Source: a virus. From it: a stretch of DNA of 33,626 nt. Numbering within the stretch: position 1 is the first letter of the stretch; the number at the start of each line of letters is the position of its first letter. A program made the translations under genes and the position numbers. This document shows positions 8,087 through 16,198 of this stretch, piece by piece. The DNA is taken from positions 1 through 33,626 of the IMG/VR virus record IMGVR_UViG_3300037189_004204, one strand, 5' to 3'. The notes below the pieces were generated by a model. The model saw nothing but the letters and a program-made list of their open reading frames with translations. It ran no database searches and was not told the DNA's origin.

Positions 8087-10657
8087 GTGTCGCGCTATGG
8101 AATTGATTACTATCTAGCTAGTTACTATGGCTCCGATAATCCTGTTCAATACGACGCTACCCCTTTTACAGCTGCGCCTAATGGGTACGGTTCTATACAG
8201 CTTAACTGGACAGACCCGAATGGAGACTGGTCCCGTTTAAAGATAGTTAGAAACAGCTACGGTTATCCTGTAGACGCTTTTGATGGAATTACTGTTTTAG
8301 AGGTTTACCACGACAGTGACCCTATTAAGTACACAGATACTTACAACTTAGTCCCTGGAGCGTTCTACTACTACTCTATTTACGTATACAGCACAGTTCA
8401 ATATCGTTGGCTTAACGCTGGAAACGCTATTGGAGTTTCTGTTAAAAACTTTGCAAATTCTGACAAAATGTACAACTATCTTCCAGAAGTGTACAAAATT
8501 ACGCAACCATACTCAGCTACATCTGACTTTGAAAACGATGACCTATATAACTTTTTGCGTTTATTTGGGTTTGAATTAGACTACGAACAAACCCTTACTG
8601 AACTGTTAATTGATAGATATAACGTAGAAAAAGTAAGTGGCAGTCTTATCCCTTCTATGCTTAATCAATTTGGGTTTAACTATGAGCCTGAAATTGGGTA
8701 TCAGCAAAGCCGTGTTTTGTTAAGAAACAGTATTAAATTTTTACAAAAAAAGGGTTCAGCTGACGGACTACGTGAATATATAAAAGCTTTTAGTAGTTAT
8801 GCGGTTCCTGCTCCTATTACTGGAACACCGAACCCAAGTATTGATGGTTTGGTGGTAGGCCATAATAAAATGCTTGATTATAACGACTCTTCTTTTGAAG
8901 AAAGCACAGGTCGTTGGCACCCTAACTATACTTCTGGAGCTTATGCTACAGATGTAACGGTATCAAAACTATCAAACACAACCGCTACCTCTATCTCTTT
9001 AACTGGCAACGTTGCAACTTTAACTATCGGTTCACACGGTTTTGCTGTTGGAAATAAAGTAGTTGTCTCTAACTGCCCAATGCCCCTATTCAACACACCT
9101 TTGGCTTCTGTGGCTATTACCGCAGTAACCGCTACTTCTATTAGCTATGCGTTAACTGGAACTGACACTGCAGCATTTTCTGGGTTAAACCCAGCTACTG
9201 GAACATACACAATCGTAGAGCTAGACCCAACTCCGTGGCACGAGCCCACATCCCCATACTCATTCCCAAATAAGCGCGTTTCTATTTTGTCAATAAAGAA
9301 CGCTACTGGCTCTGCTGCAACTTTAAACATTTACTGCGGTCAAGTAACTTCTATAGAAAACGGTATCCCAGTAGATGCTGGTACCACTTATACATTTAGC
9401 GTCTATACCGCTAAGAGCACTACTGCCAGAAACGTAACCGCAAAGATTAACTGGTACAACAGATTCGGTATTTTTTTGTCTACCTCATCTGGCTCAGCAG
9501 TATCCAATAACACAGCTACATTCTCTGCGTCTTACCGCCCATATGTATCTGCTGCTGCGCCAACTGGGGCTTATTACGCTGTTCCTCAAATCAGTGTTGC
9601 TTCTGCTGCAGCTAGTTCATCTAATGAGTACCACTATTTTGACTGTGCTCAATTTGAAGCTAGTGCATCAGTTACTGATTTTGATGATGCCCGACAAGTC
9701 CACATCACTGTACGCGCTACTAGAATTAATGAGTTGCTCAACCCTGAGATTGCGTATAACGGAACTAACTATGCCCCTTGGTCATTTACAAATGCTGGAA
9801 CAGTCACAGTAGACAACACAACTGCGTCAGCGGACATTATTCAATACTCTATTACTAACATACAAAACGTTTCTGGAACAGCAACAATTACTTTGGGTCA
9901 TAACCACGAGTTTAAAGTGGGAGACAGCATTTATATAAAGTCTTTAACTGCTGCAGTAACAAGCACAACTCCTTATCTTGGAGTACACGTTGTGACTGCG
10001 GTTACAGCACTAACTGTCTCATTTACTGTAGTAGCGCCAAACGAAACTTCAATGACAGCTACTGGAACTATGTACTTTAATGGTAACGGCATTAGAATTT
10101 ATCCTGGCACAGACCCAGTAACTATTAAGTCATACACAACTAATGCTGACTACTGCGGTATCTACTACCCAGAAACCTCTTATACGTTTAGCATCTATGC
10201 AAAGCTGTATACAGATGGATTATCTGTCTCTACATTAACACCAAAAATCAAATGGTATGACGCGTCAAAAGTTTTAATTAGTACAAGTACCGGAACTCCA
10301 TATACAGTTACTACTTCTTGGGGCCGCCTATATGTAACAGCTACTGCCCCTTCCAATGCGGCATACGCATCTGTAGAAGTTGAGTGGGACAGAACAACGG
10401 CGGCCACACAAGATGAGATTTCATTTGATATGGCTTTGTTTGAAAACACAGCTTTTGTACTTGATTATTTTGATGGAAGCAAAGGCCCTGCAGAATCTGG
10501 TTCTTTGTTTTGGGAAAACAGCAATGTTAACTATGGCCGTAGCCACCTATACAGAAACCGCGTTGCAACAGAGAATCGTCTAATACATGGAGGAATCCAA
10601 AGCTATTTGCCTTTAGGCTCAACGTTTGCTTTGTATTTAGCACAGCCTCAGACGTAG
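8087..10657 (+). CDS. Tail protein I-like baseplate protein fused to repeated adhesin-like modules
   Basis: The 856 residues show several parts. Residues 24-120 look like a fibronectin III domain ('YGSIQLNWTDP', 'FYYYSIYVYST'). Residues about 125-250 match the P2 gpI family ('YNYLPEVYK', 'LLIDRYNVEKVSGSLIPSML', 'NSIKFLQKKGSADGLREYI'). After that come two copies of a composite unit: a small beta module (about 300-375 and 595-665) followed by a carbohydrate-binding-like beta sandwich (about 380-545 and 665-820). The last part, 'YGRSHLYRNRV...IHGGIQSYLPLGSTFALYL', is a short C-terminal cap. I infer a baseplate edge protein that also contacts host glycans. The start is GTG with only a weak ribosome-binding site. 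Confidence 0.7.
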   Translation: MSRYGIDYYLASYYGSDNPVQYDATPFTAAPNGYGSIQLNWTDPNGDWSRLKIVRNSYGYPVDAFDGITVLEVYHDSDPIKYTDTYNLVPGAFYYYSIYVYSTVQYRWLNAGNAIGVSVKNFANSDKMYNYLPEVYKITQPYSATSDFENDDLYNFLRLFGFELDYEQTLTELLIDRYNVEKVSGSLIPSMLNQFGFNYEPEIGYQQSRVLLRNSIKFLQKKGSADGLREYIKAFSSYAVPAPITGTPNPSIDGLVVGHNKMLDYNDSSFEESTGRWHPNYTSGAYATDVTVSKLSNTTATSISLTGNVATLTIGSHGFAVGNKVVVSNCPMPLFNTPLASVAITAVTATSISYALTGTDTAAFSGLNPATGTYTIVELDPTPWHEPTSPYSFPNKRVSILSIKNATGSAATLNIYCGQVTSIENGIPVDAGTTYTFSVYTAKSTTARNVTAKINWYNRFGIFLSTSSGSAVSNNTATFSASYRPYVSAAAPTGAYYAVPQISVASAAASSSNEYHYFDCAQFEASASVTDFDDARQVHITVRATRINELLNPEIAYNGTNYAPWSFTNAGTVTVDNTTASADIIQYSITNIQNVSGTATITLGHNHEFKVGDSIYIKSLTAAVTSTTPYLGVHVVTAVTALTVSFTVVAPNETSMTATGTMYFNGNGIRIYPGTDPVTIKSYTTNADYCGIYYPETSYTFSIYAKLYTDGLSVSTLTPKIKWYDASKVLISTSTGTPYTVTTSWGRLYVTATAPSNAAYASVEVEWDRTTAATQDEISFDMALFENTAFVLDYFDGSKGPAESGSLFWENSNVNYGRSHLYRNRVATENRLIHGGIQSYLPLGSTFALYLAQPQT
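8985..10560 (+). repeat. Duplicated two-domain coding module (A-B-A-B)
   Basis: Within the tail protein, module A is encoded near 8985-9215 and 9850-10080, and module B near 9230-9705 and 10080-10550. Both A copies share a 'ATLTIG.H.F.VG' opening and 'VTAVTA' core. Both B copies share 'TYTFS[VI]YAK', an Ile/Lys-Trp-Tyr core, 'LSTS.G', 'A.AP..A' and 'D.A.FE'. The copies are divergent at DNA level, so the duplication is old. Boundaries are approximate. Confidence 0.6.
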
Positions 10658-10663
10658 TAAGAT
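10658..10663 (+). promoter_or_regulatory. Candidate -10 box (TAAGAT) for a leaderless transcript
   Basis: TAAGAT is exactly six bases before ATG 10670. That gene lacks a Shine-Dalgarno sequence. The box starts immediately after the tail protein ORF and would begin a new unit after the structural block. The -35 region is weak (TTGTAT lies 21 bases upstream of the box). Confidence 0.4.
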
Positions 10664-10669
10664 ACCTCT

Positions 10670-10948
10670 ATGCTAAACCTACTACTAATTGGATTATTCA
10701 CTGGTTTCTTTCTTGCGGTACTAGAACCTCTAACTTCTTTTCTTGAAGTGGTTATTAGCCCCGTTCTTACCAACTCTACTGCTGCGCTTTTATTTGCGTG
10801 CGTAGGCACCTACCTGGTGGGAATATCTTCAGTTAAAGAGTTTATTCTTTACTCCTGCGCTGGAGCTTTTTTAGGAGGAGCCGCGCTTATGGTTACTGAA
10901 AAAGCCGCTTCTCGCCGTTCCGTAGTTATCAATAGGGTTGCGCAATAA
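10670..10948 (+). CDS. Small membrane protein, possible holin-like
   Basis: This 92-residue protein has three hydrophobic stretches (about 2-24, 38-56, 60-78), the last Gly/Ala-rich, and a short basic C-terminus containing 'RRSVV'. That layout fits an inner-membrane protein with two or three spanning helices. Its position between tail genes and the replication block is compatible with a holin, but no endolysin gene is next to it in the window. The holin idea is only a suggestion. The ATG has no ribosome-binding site and may be read from a leaderless transcript. Confidence 0.55.
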   Translation: MLNLLLIGLFTGFFLAVLEPLTSFLEVVISPVLTNSTAALLFACVGTYLVGISSVKEFILYSCAGAFLGGAALMVTEKAASRRSVVINRVAQ

Positions 10949-10965
10949 AAACCCTGTGCTAATGT
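10938..10965 (+). promoter_or_regulatory. Candidate promoter TTGCGC-N16-TAATGT
   Basis: TTGCGC at 10938-10943 and TAATGT at 10960-10965 are separated by 16 bases. The predicted start near 10972 gives a short leader containing AAGGAGGT before ATG 10990. It would drive the acidic-tailed gene and the replication genes behind it. Confidence 0.4.
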
Positions 10966-10989
10966 ATGCCTCCCCTACAAGGAGGTCCT

Positions 10990-11640
10990 ATGGACAAATA
11001 TTATGTGTTAGTCGTTGGTAACGGAGTTACCAGCCGCGCCAACCTAGAAGCGCTTATGGAAGACCACTATTACGCTAATGGCCCTAAAGGAACATTGGTA
11101 TTAGCGTTTGATGGCAAACCTAGCCAAGGGCAAGTATTTGCAGCCCAGCTAGCCAAAGATAAAAATATAGATATCTTGGTTTGGAACACCAAAGAAGACG
11201 CTGAAAGCATTCCGCCTTGCAGTGTTACCCAAGCCGATAACCCATTGTTATCTGCAATGACATATATCGAAGATGACAAATCTTGTGCGTTTATCCTGTG
11301 GTCAGACGAAGACCCAACTTGTATGAACGCGCTGGCTTACGCAAAAGATTTGGGCATTGCCTGTTTTGATTTAACAGACGGGTTGAACAAGCTAGTTTCA
11401 ACCGCCGACATTAAAGCGGAGGAAGCTAAGCCGGTTATGCCAAAGGTTGAGATGGCTGAAACAGAGCCTGAAGAAGACCCAGAGGACGACGTAGACGAGG
11501 ACGACGAGGATATGGACGAGGAAGACGAAATCTACGAGGACGTCTACCTGGGCCTAGAAGCGTTTGCCCGTCTTATAGCTAAGGCTGTGGTGGCAGAGAT
11601 GAATGCCTCAAATCAGCCTCAGAAGGGCTCTAAGGCGTGA
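10990..11640 (+). CDS. Unknown protein with Rossmann-like N-terminus and acidic tail region
   Basis: I chose ATG 10990 because a near-perfect AAGGAGGT precedes it; the upstream in-frame ATG 10966 has none. The 216-residue product starts 'MDKYYVLVVGNGVTSRANLE', an alternating strand, glycine and helix pattern that suggests a nucleotide- or ligand-binding alpha/beta fold. No family was recognised. Residues about 145-185 are almost wholly Asp/Glu, and a helix with a basic end follows. Such acidic stretches can mimic DNA or bind basic partners. The gene is the first of the replication block and its stop overlaps the GTG of the initiator-like gene. Confidence 0.6.
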   Translation: MDKYYVLVVGNGVTSRANLEALMEDHYYANGPKGTLVLAFDGKPSQGQVFAAQLAKDKNIDILVWNTKEDAESIPPCSVTQADNPLLSAMTYIEDDKSCAFILWSDEDPTCMNALAYAKDLGIACFDLTDGLNKLVSTADIKAEEAKPVMPKVEMAETEPEEDPEDDVDEDDEDMDEEDEIYEDVYLGLEAFARLIAKAVVAEMNASNQPQKGSKA

Positions 11641-12449
11641 TTACAGCCCGTGCCCTAGGTGTCTATGTGTACTTAAAGGCTACAGAGGCTCCTATAAGCG
11701 CTGAGAACCTGGCTAGGGTGTTCCCCGAAGCTGGGAGAAAGTCCTTTTTGGCTGTCTTGAAGGAGCTGAGGGAGGCTGGTTTAATAATCACTAGCCGAGC
11801 GGTCATCAACGGCAGGTACGTAACCTATTCCAAGATAGTGGATGGGAGTCCCATCAGGGCACTCCTATCACAACAGACACAGCAGAATAGCTATATACCC
11901 AATATAGCTAATTCATATATAAGCAAACCGAATAGCGAAACAAGTTCGCAGGAGGGCACTCGCGTGAGAGAGTATTATGAAAGTGAAGAAGACCGTTTAG
12001 AGGCACAGGCTAAGTTCTATGCCAAGAAGAAAGCTGAGAAGGCAGAGGCTCACGCAAAACGTCAGTCTGAGAGTATGGTTCGCCGCAGTGAAGAGAATGC
12101 CTTCGGTTGGTCTGTTACAGATTCCACGTTTGAGTTTGCTGCTCAGATGCATAACCTTTGGCATATTGAGCCTTGGCAAGTTACCCGTAGTAGGTTTAGG
12201 TTTGCATTAGCGACTAAGCGCTCGGAGTACGGAACTACGGGTGATATAGAGATAGTGATGATGAAGCTGTTCTTTGACAAGATTAAGCACGATACTAAGC
12301 TTCACGACCCAGAGATGGTTTGGAAGAAGTTTATTATTCAGTTTGGCGTATTGCTAGAAGATGCAAAGAAGTCTATGGTTACTCAAGAAGAAGTTGTTGC
12401 TGAAAGAGAAGAAGCTAAGAAGTCTAGAGATTGGCTAAGGAATGTTTAA
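11637..12449 (+). CDS. Winged-helix, replication-initiator-like protein
   Basis: This 270-residue protein starts with a winged-helix DNA-binding domain (residues 1-70: 'ALGVYVYLKATEAPISAENLARVF', 'KSFLAVLKELREAGLI', 'GRYVTYSKI'). A Gln/Asn/Ser-rich linker follows, then a highly charged coiled coil (about 115-150, Lys/Ala/Glu), and a helical C-terminal domain with 'HIEPWQVTRSRFRFAL'. The next gene is a DnaC-like helicase loader. The pair therefore resembles initiator-plus-loader arrangements such as lambda O/P or DnaD/DnaI systems; the role is inferred from structure and position. Like lambda O, the linker-coding DNA is AT-rich and repetitive (see the repeat at 11885-11949). The start is GTG, four bases overlapping the upstream stop. 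Confidence 0.55.
   Translation: MITARALGVYVYLKATEAPISAENLARVFPEAGRKSFLAVLKELREAGLIITSRAVINGRYVTYSKIVDGSPIRALLSQQTQQNSYIPNIANSYISKPNSETSSQEGTRVREYYESEEDRLEAQAKFYAKKKAEKAEAHAKRQSESMVRRSEENAFGWSVTDSTFEFAAQMHNLWHIEPWQVTRSRFRFALATKRSEYGTTGDIEIVMMKLFFDKIKHDTKLHDPEMVWKKFIIQFGVLLEDAKKSMVTQEEVVAEREEAKKSRDWLRNV
11885..11949 (+). repeat. AT-rich inverted repeats inside the initiator-like gene; candidate replication origin
   Basis: A perfect 9-bp inverted repeat, TAGCTATAT (11888-11896) and ATATAGCTA (11902-11910), is followed by an AT-rich run. A second inverted repeat lies at 11935-11949 (GCGAA and TTCGC around five bases). GAATAGC occurs twice (11885-11891 and 11930-11936). The clustering in the linker region of the initiator-like gene parallels lambda O, whose gene contains the origin. 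Confidence 0.35.
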
Positions 12450-13131
12450 GTTAGACGAGGTAAAGCTAAGACGTCGTTCTTGGATTAAGATGGCAAACAT
12501 TCCATCCGCTCGTATTGGTTGGACTTTAGATGACTGCGTTGATATTGAGCCGGATGATGTAGCTGACATACGTGGATGGCTTAAGTCAGTGGAGAACAAA
12601 ACTGTTATTCGCGCTAACGGTCTACCTTTTTGCGGTAAAGGCTTACTGTTTTGGGGAACACCGGGACAAGGAAAAACAACATTAGCGTTGTCTATTATTC
12701 AAGAAGCAATGCTTAATTTTTCTTTAGATTCTTTTGATGTTGCTGAGAATAAAACTCTTATTCGCCCTTGTTACTTTGCTACCTTCAATGATGTACTTGA
12801 TTTAAAGGGTGCAATAATGGACGGGCCAACAGATGACCAAGAGGTTATATACCAAGGTATGTTAGGCGAATGCCTAAACGACGCTTTTAATATTCGTCTT
12901 TTAGTTATAGATGATGTAGGTAAAGAGCACGCTACTTTAACTGGTTGGCAAAAAAATACACTGCATGATGTTTTACGTACTCGCTTTAACAACGGACTGC
13001 CTACTATTGTTACTACAAATGTCAGGCGAGCAGATTGGGCCGCTCTATATGGTGATGCCACAGAAAGCTTTGCAAATGAAGCGTTTCAGTATTTTCCAAT
13101 TACTACAGTTAAAGGCGACCTACGTAAATGA
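12442..13131 (+). CDS. DnaC/IstB-like AAA+ helicase loader
   Basis: This 229-residue protein has a Walker A motif 'WGTPGQGKTT' (71-80) and Walker B 'LLVIDDVG' (153-160), spaced as in the DnaC/DnaI family. Near the C-terminus it has 'GLPTIVTTNV', a sensor-1-like strand ending in Asn. These loaders open the DnaB ring and place it at the origin. The gene lies between the initiator-like gene and the DnaB-like helicase, supporting that role. The ATG is preceded by AAGG and overlaps the previous gene by 8 bases. The arginine finger was not located with certainty. Confidence 0.85.
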   Translation: MFKLDEVKLRRRSWIKMANIPSARIGWTLDDCVDIEPDDVADIRGWLKSVENKTVIRANGLPFCGKGLLFWGTPGQGKTTLALSIIQEAMLNFSLDSFDVAENKTLIRPCYFATFNDVLDLKGAIMDGPTDDQEVIYQGMLGECLNDAFNIRLLVIDDVGKEHATLTGWQKNTLHDVLRTRFNNGLPTIVTTNVRRADWAALYGDATESFANEAFQYFPITTVKGDLRK

Positions 13132-13442
13132 AAGAGGGCAACGTGAGTAAGGAACCACGCCTAGTACAAGTATTTCTTAGTCAGGCAACTGTTCCAGGCC
13201 CAGGTATTTATGAAGTGTCTTCTACGGTAAATGGAGAGCTTTCTTGTACGTGCCCAGGGTTTAAAAGCCGCGGTTCTTGCAAACATATTAAGTTTGTAAA
13301 CAACAGGCTTGAGAACAACAATGGAAACTATCCACTAGAGATATCTAGCCGTGCTACTCAAGAAGACGCTGAAAAAGCAAAACTGTCTAATGAAGACTTT
13401 CGTGAGTTTATTATTAAGTTTGGGAAGATAGAGGTTTTTTAA
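13128..13442 (+). CDS. SWIM zinc-finger protein
   Basis: This 104-residue protein has the SWIM pattern CxC-x(8)-CxH at residues about 38-51 ('CTCPGFKSRGSCKH'). SWIM domains bind zinc and often mediate DNA or protein contacts in recombination and replication factors. The position between the helicase loader and the helicase suggests a replication accessory role, which is inference. The start is ATG 13128 (ATGA overlap); GTG 13143 is an alternative. The stop is TAATG-coupled to the next gene. Confidence 0.7.
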   Translation: MKEGNVSKEPRLVQVFLSQATVPGPGIYEVSSTVNGELSCTCPGFKSRGSCKHIKFVNNRLENNNGNYPLEISSRATQEDAEKAKLSNEDFREFIIKFGKIEVF

Positions 13443-13849
13443 TGAGAAAAGGGGACATCAGTAATGAGCTCCCCAAAAGAATACTCGTAGCAACAGATGT
13501 ATTTTTAATTGTAGAGCTCACTGTAAAAAAGAGGTTCAAGGTAGTTCCTGTTCCTCAAGTAGACAAAAAGATTAGAAGAGAGATACTTAGCTATCTTTAC
13601 CTGTATACAACCAGGAACGGGATAACTTTAGAGTTAATCTCTTTTGATTTAGATGATGAAGAACTTAATAAAGTAATTGAGATGCTTGACAGCATGGGTA
13701 CTAATCCGTTTAGATACTTCTCGGCATACGGTTCCGTTAACCAACTGGTTGACGAGCTTCCTTATCGCCCCGAAGTAATAGGTGTTTTAGATAAGCCTGA
13801 ACGTCTATTACGATACGGTCACTGGGGATTGGATATAAATAGTCTATGA
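13442..13849 (+). CDS. Unknown protein in the replication operon
   Basis: This 135-residue protein of unrecognised family alternates strands and helices: 'KRILVATDVFLIVELTV', 'RREILSYLYLYTT', 'GITLELISFDLDDEELNKVIEM'. It ends with 'RPEVIGVLDKPERLLRYGHWGLD', which faintly recalls the C-terminal part of HAD-type proteins, but no DxD catalytic motif could be shown. GAGG before the ATG and the overlaps on both sides (TAATG, ATGA) place it in the loader-helicase operon. Confidence 0.65.
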   Translation: MRKGDISNELPKRILVATDVFLIVELTVKKRFKVVPVPQVDKKIRREILSYLYLYTTRNGITLELISFDLDDEELNKVIEMLDSMGTNPFRYFSAYGSVNQLVDELPYRPEVIGVLDKPERLLRYGHWGLDINSL

Positions 13850-15072
13850 ATAACGAAGCAAGATTACTTAGCAAGGTAGTCGAAGAGCGCAACATAGGGC
13901 TGATGCTTGAAAGAAACATCAACGAGTCCTGGTTTCCCGATGCCGCAGATAAGAAACTATTTAAGTTCCTTCACGAGCATTACTCTAACTATCAAGAATG
14001 CCCCAGCCTTGAAGTTATTCAAGAAAACTTTCCTACTTATGCTTTGCTACAGGTAGACGACAGTATTCATTATTTACTGGACCGTTTAATAAATGCCCGT
14101 AGAAAGATAACAATTGTTAACACTATCGGCTTAGCTTTAGACACACTTGAGAACCAAAAAGACCACGAGGCAGCACTTACGGCTTTAGAGCGCGGTCTTA
14201 TAAAGTTAGAAGAAGAAGGCCTTAACCGTTCTAACGATTTAGAAATTACGGCTGCTGCAAAGAACGCTAAAGAAGAATACGAGTATCGTAAGAACAACCC
14301 TGGACTATTAGGTTTGCCAACAGGCTTTAGAACAATGGATGACGCTACATCCGGTCTACAGCCAGGGCAATTGATTGTTATTGTTGCTCCACCTAAAACA
14401 GGTAAGTCAACTCTTGCTTTGCAGATTGCTATTAACTGTCACCTTAACGGCAAAGTTCCTATGTTTATGTCTTTTGAGATGAGTAACTCAGAACAGAAGA
14501 GTCGTTACTTTGCAATGCGCGCTCGCATATCCCATCGCCGTCTTATGACAGGTACTTTGACCCAAGAAGAAGAGGGTCGATACTTAAAGATTGCTTCAGG
14601 TATTGAGCAAATGAATGACAAGTTTTGGTTTGTCGATTCAGCTAATGGTCAGACAGTAAGCGCCGTAGCAAGCAAGATTCAAAGCAAGAACCCAGACATT
14701 ATCTTCATTGATGGTACTTATTTGATGATTGATGAGCTAGGGGCAGATGCTGGTACACCACAGGCAATTACCAACATCACCCGTTCTCTTAAACGCCTTG
14801 CGCAAAAGGTTAATAAGCCAATTGTTATCTCTACTCAAGCTTTGACGTGGAAGATGAAGAAGGGACAAGTGAGCGCTGACTCTATTGGTTACTCTTCTTC
14901 GTTCCACCAAGACGCTGACGTTATCTTTGGTTTGCAGCGCGAGGATGAAAACGTAGATGACACTCGTTTATTGCGTGTTATTGCTTCTCGTAACGGCGGT
15001 CTAAGCGAAGTATCTTTGATTTGGGATTGGAACACCGGACAGTTCCGCGAGGTCAGCGAGGAAGACCTATGA
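13846..15072 (+). CDS. Replicative DNA helicase, DnaB-like
   Basis: This 408-residue protein has a helical N-terminal domain (1-130) and a RecA-type core. The core starts 'GLPTGFRTMDDATSGLQPGQ', the usual DnaB entry. Walker A is 'APPKTGKST' (181-189), 'MFMSFEMS' follows, and the Walker B strand is 'IIFIDG' (285-290). 'KPIVISTQ' and 'SFHQDADVIFGLQR' match the late DnaB motifs. It is slightly shorter than bacterial DnaB. It would unwind the fork with the primase encoded two genes downstream. The ATG shares ATGA with the previous stop; there is no strong Shine-Dalgarno close by. Confidence 0.9.
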   Translation: MNNEARLLSKVVEERNIGLMLERNINESWFPDAADKKLFKFLHEHYSNYQECPSLEVIQENFPTYALLQVDDSIHYLLDRLINARRKITIVNTIGLALDTLENQKDHEAALTALERGLIKLEEEGLNRSNDLEITAAAKNAKEEYEYRKNNPGLLGLPTGFRTMDDATSGLQPGQLIVIVAPPKTGKSTLALQIAINCHLNGKVPMFMSFEMSNSEQKSRYFAMRARISHRRLMTGTLTQEEEGRYLKIASGIEQMNDKFWFVDSANGQTVSAVASKIQSKNPDIIFIDGTYLMIDELGADAGTPQAITNITRSLKRLAQKVNKPIVISTQALTWKMKKGQVSADSIGYSSSFHQDADVIFGLQREDENVDDTRLLRVIASRNGGLSEVSLIWDWNTGQFREVSEEDL

Positions 15073-15272
15073 CACACGATGAATTGCTAGAGCGAGTCAA
15101 TGACCAAGACTTTTCTTATGACCGTTTAGCAGAAGCGGTGATGGCGGTAATGAAACTACATAATCCTTACATCACTGACTGTGAGTGTTGTGGAACAAGT
15201 TCTGTATGCGATGAGTGCGGAAATAACTACCCTTGTCTTACTATCCAAGCCATTGAGAAGGAGTTGGAATGA
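15069..15272 (+). CDS. Small Cys-rich protein
   Basis: The 67-residue product starts at ATG 15069, overlapping the helicase stop, with GAGGAAG upstream. Its C-terminal half packs seven to eight residues of metal-ligand type: 'CECCGTSSVCDECGNNYPC'. A single zinc-binding knuckle is likely. No family function is recognised; its position between helicase and primase suggests a replication accessory or only translational coupling. Confidence 0.7.
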   Translation: MTHDELLERVNDQDFSYDRLAEAVMAVMKLHNPYITDCECCGTSSVCDECGNNYPCLTIQAIEKELE

Positions 15273-16198
15273 CGGTAGAAGAGATGACCGACACTCTTGC
15301 TCGTCTAGGTGTAGAAGTTATCGACAGTCGCGGAGATGAGCTTAATGGTTACTGTTCTGCTCACGAAGAGCGCACAGGGCACGTTGACCACAACCCTTCT
15401 TGGTGGATTAACGCAGACTCTGGCGCGTTCATTTGTTTTTCGTGCGGTTGGAAAGGGAACTTATACACATTAATTGGTTATGTAACCGGCATTGACTACG
15501 ACAAAGTTAATGAGTGGATTGGTTCTCCAGCCAGTATGGTCTCAAGGTTTAATCGCCTATCACAGGAGAAGAAACCAGTTATTGAAGATGTAACCCACGT
15601 AACAGAATCTATGCTTAGCGCTTTTGTTAATCCTCCAGAGCACGCCTTACAGTCCCGCGGTTTAACATCTAACGCGGCTTTTTCATATGGACTTCTATGG
15701 GATGAAAGACAAAGTAATTGGATTATTCCTATACGAGACCCTAACTCCGAAGTTCTATTAGGGTGGCAAGAGAAGGGCTACACGCGCAGGTACTTTAATA
15801 ATAGACCGAGCAAAGTTAAGAAAAGCCAGTCGCTATACGGTTACCGTCAGTATGTTGGCGGAGATATGATTGTTGTTGAGTCCCCGTTAGACGTAGTTCG
15901 ATTAGCCTCTATAGGTATCTTCAGCGGGGTTGCTACGTACGGCGCTATTGTGTCTCAAGCACAGTTCAACATTATTCGCGGCGCAGACAGAATCATATTT
16001 GCTATGGATAACGATGAGGCTGGGCGCAAGTCTTCTATGGAACTACTTCGTCTTTGTCAGGAGTTTGGTGTAGAGTGCTGGTTCTTCAACTACTCAGGCA
16101 TAGACGTCAAAGACGTAGGTGGTATGAGTAAGGCTGAGGTTTTACAAGGACTTCAGAAAGCAAAGCATCTCATCAGAGGGGAAAAGGCAATCGTATGA
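15269..16198 (+). CDS. DNA primase, DnaG-type (CHC2 zinc finger plus Toprim)
   Basis: This 309-residue protein has an N-terminal zinc-binding domain with Cys29, His32, Cys56 and Cys59 ('CSAH...CFSC'). The Toprim domain has the catalytic Glu in 'IVVESPLD' (201-208) and 'AMDNDEAG' (245-252) carrying the metal-binding Asp residues. It is much shorter than DnaG, lacking a clear helicase-binding C-terminal domain, as is common in phage primases. It primes lagging-strand synthesis with the DnaB-like helicase. AAGGAG precedes the ATG. Confidence 0.88.
   Translation: MTVEEMTDTLARLGVEVIDSRGDELNGYCSAHEERTGHVDHNPSWWINADSGAFICFSCGWKGNLYTLIGYVTGIDYDKVNEWIGSPASMVSRFNRLSQEKKPVIEDVTHVTESMLSAFVNPPEHALQSRGLTSNAAFSYGLLWDERQSNWIIPIRDPNSEVLLGWQEKGYTRRYFNNRPSKVKKSQSLYGYRQYVGGDMIVVESPLDVVRLASIGIFSGVATYGAIVSQAQFNIIRGADRIIFAMDNDEAGRKSSMELLRLCQEFGVECWFFNYSGIDVKDVGGMSKAEVLQGLQKAKHLIRGEKAIV

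Noticed and set aside
8077-8089. TAGGCT four bases before GTG 8087 as a leaderless start
   Set aside because: Spacing is four rather than six bases and the start codon is GTG, so it does not fit the rule shared by the other six.
13834-13848. TATAAA six bases before ATG 13846
   Set aside because: The last base is A rather than T, and the gene is translationally coupled by an ATGA overlap, so a separate leaderless start is not needed.
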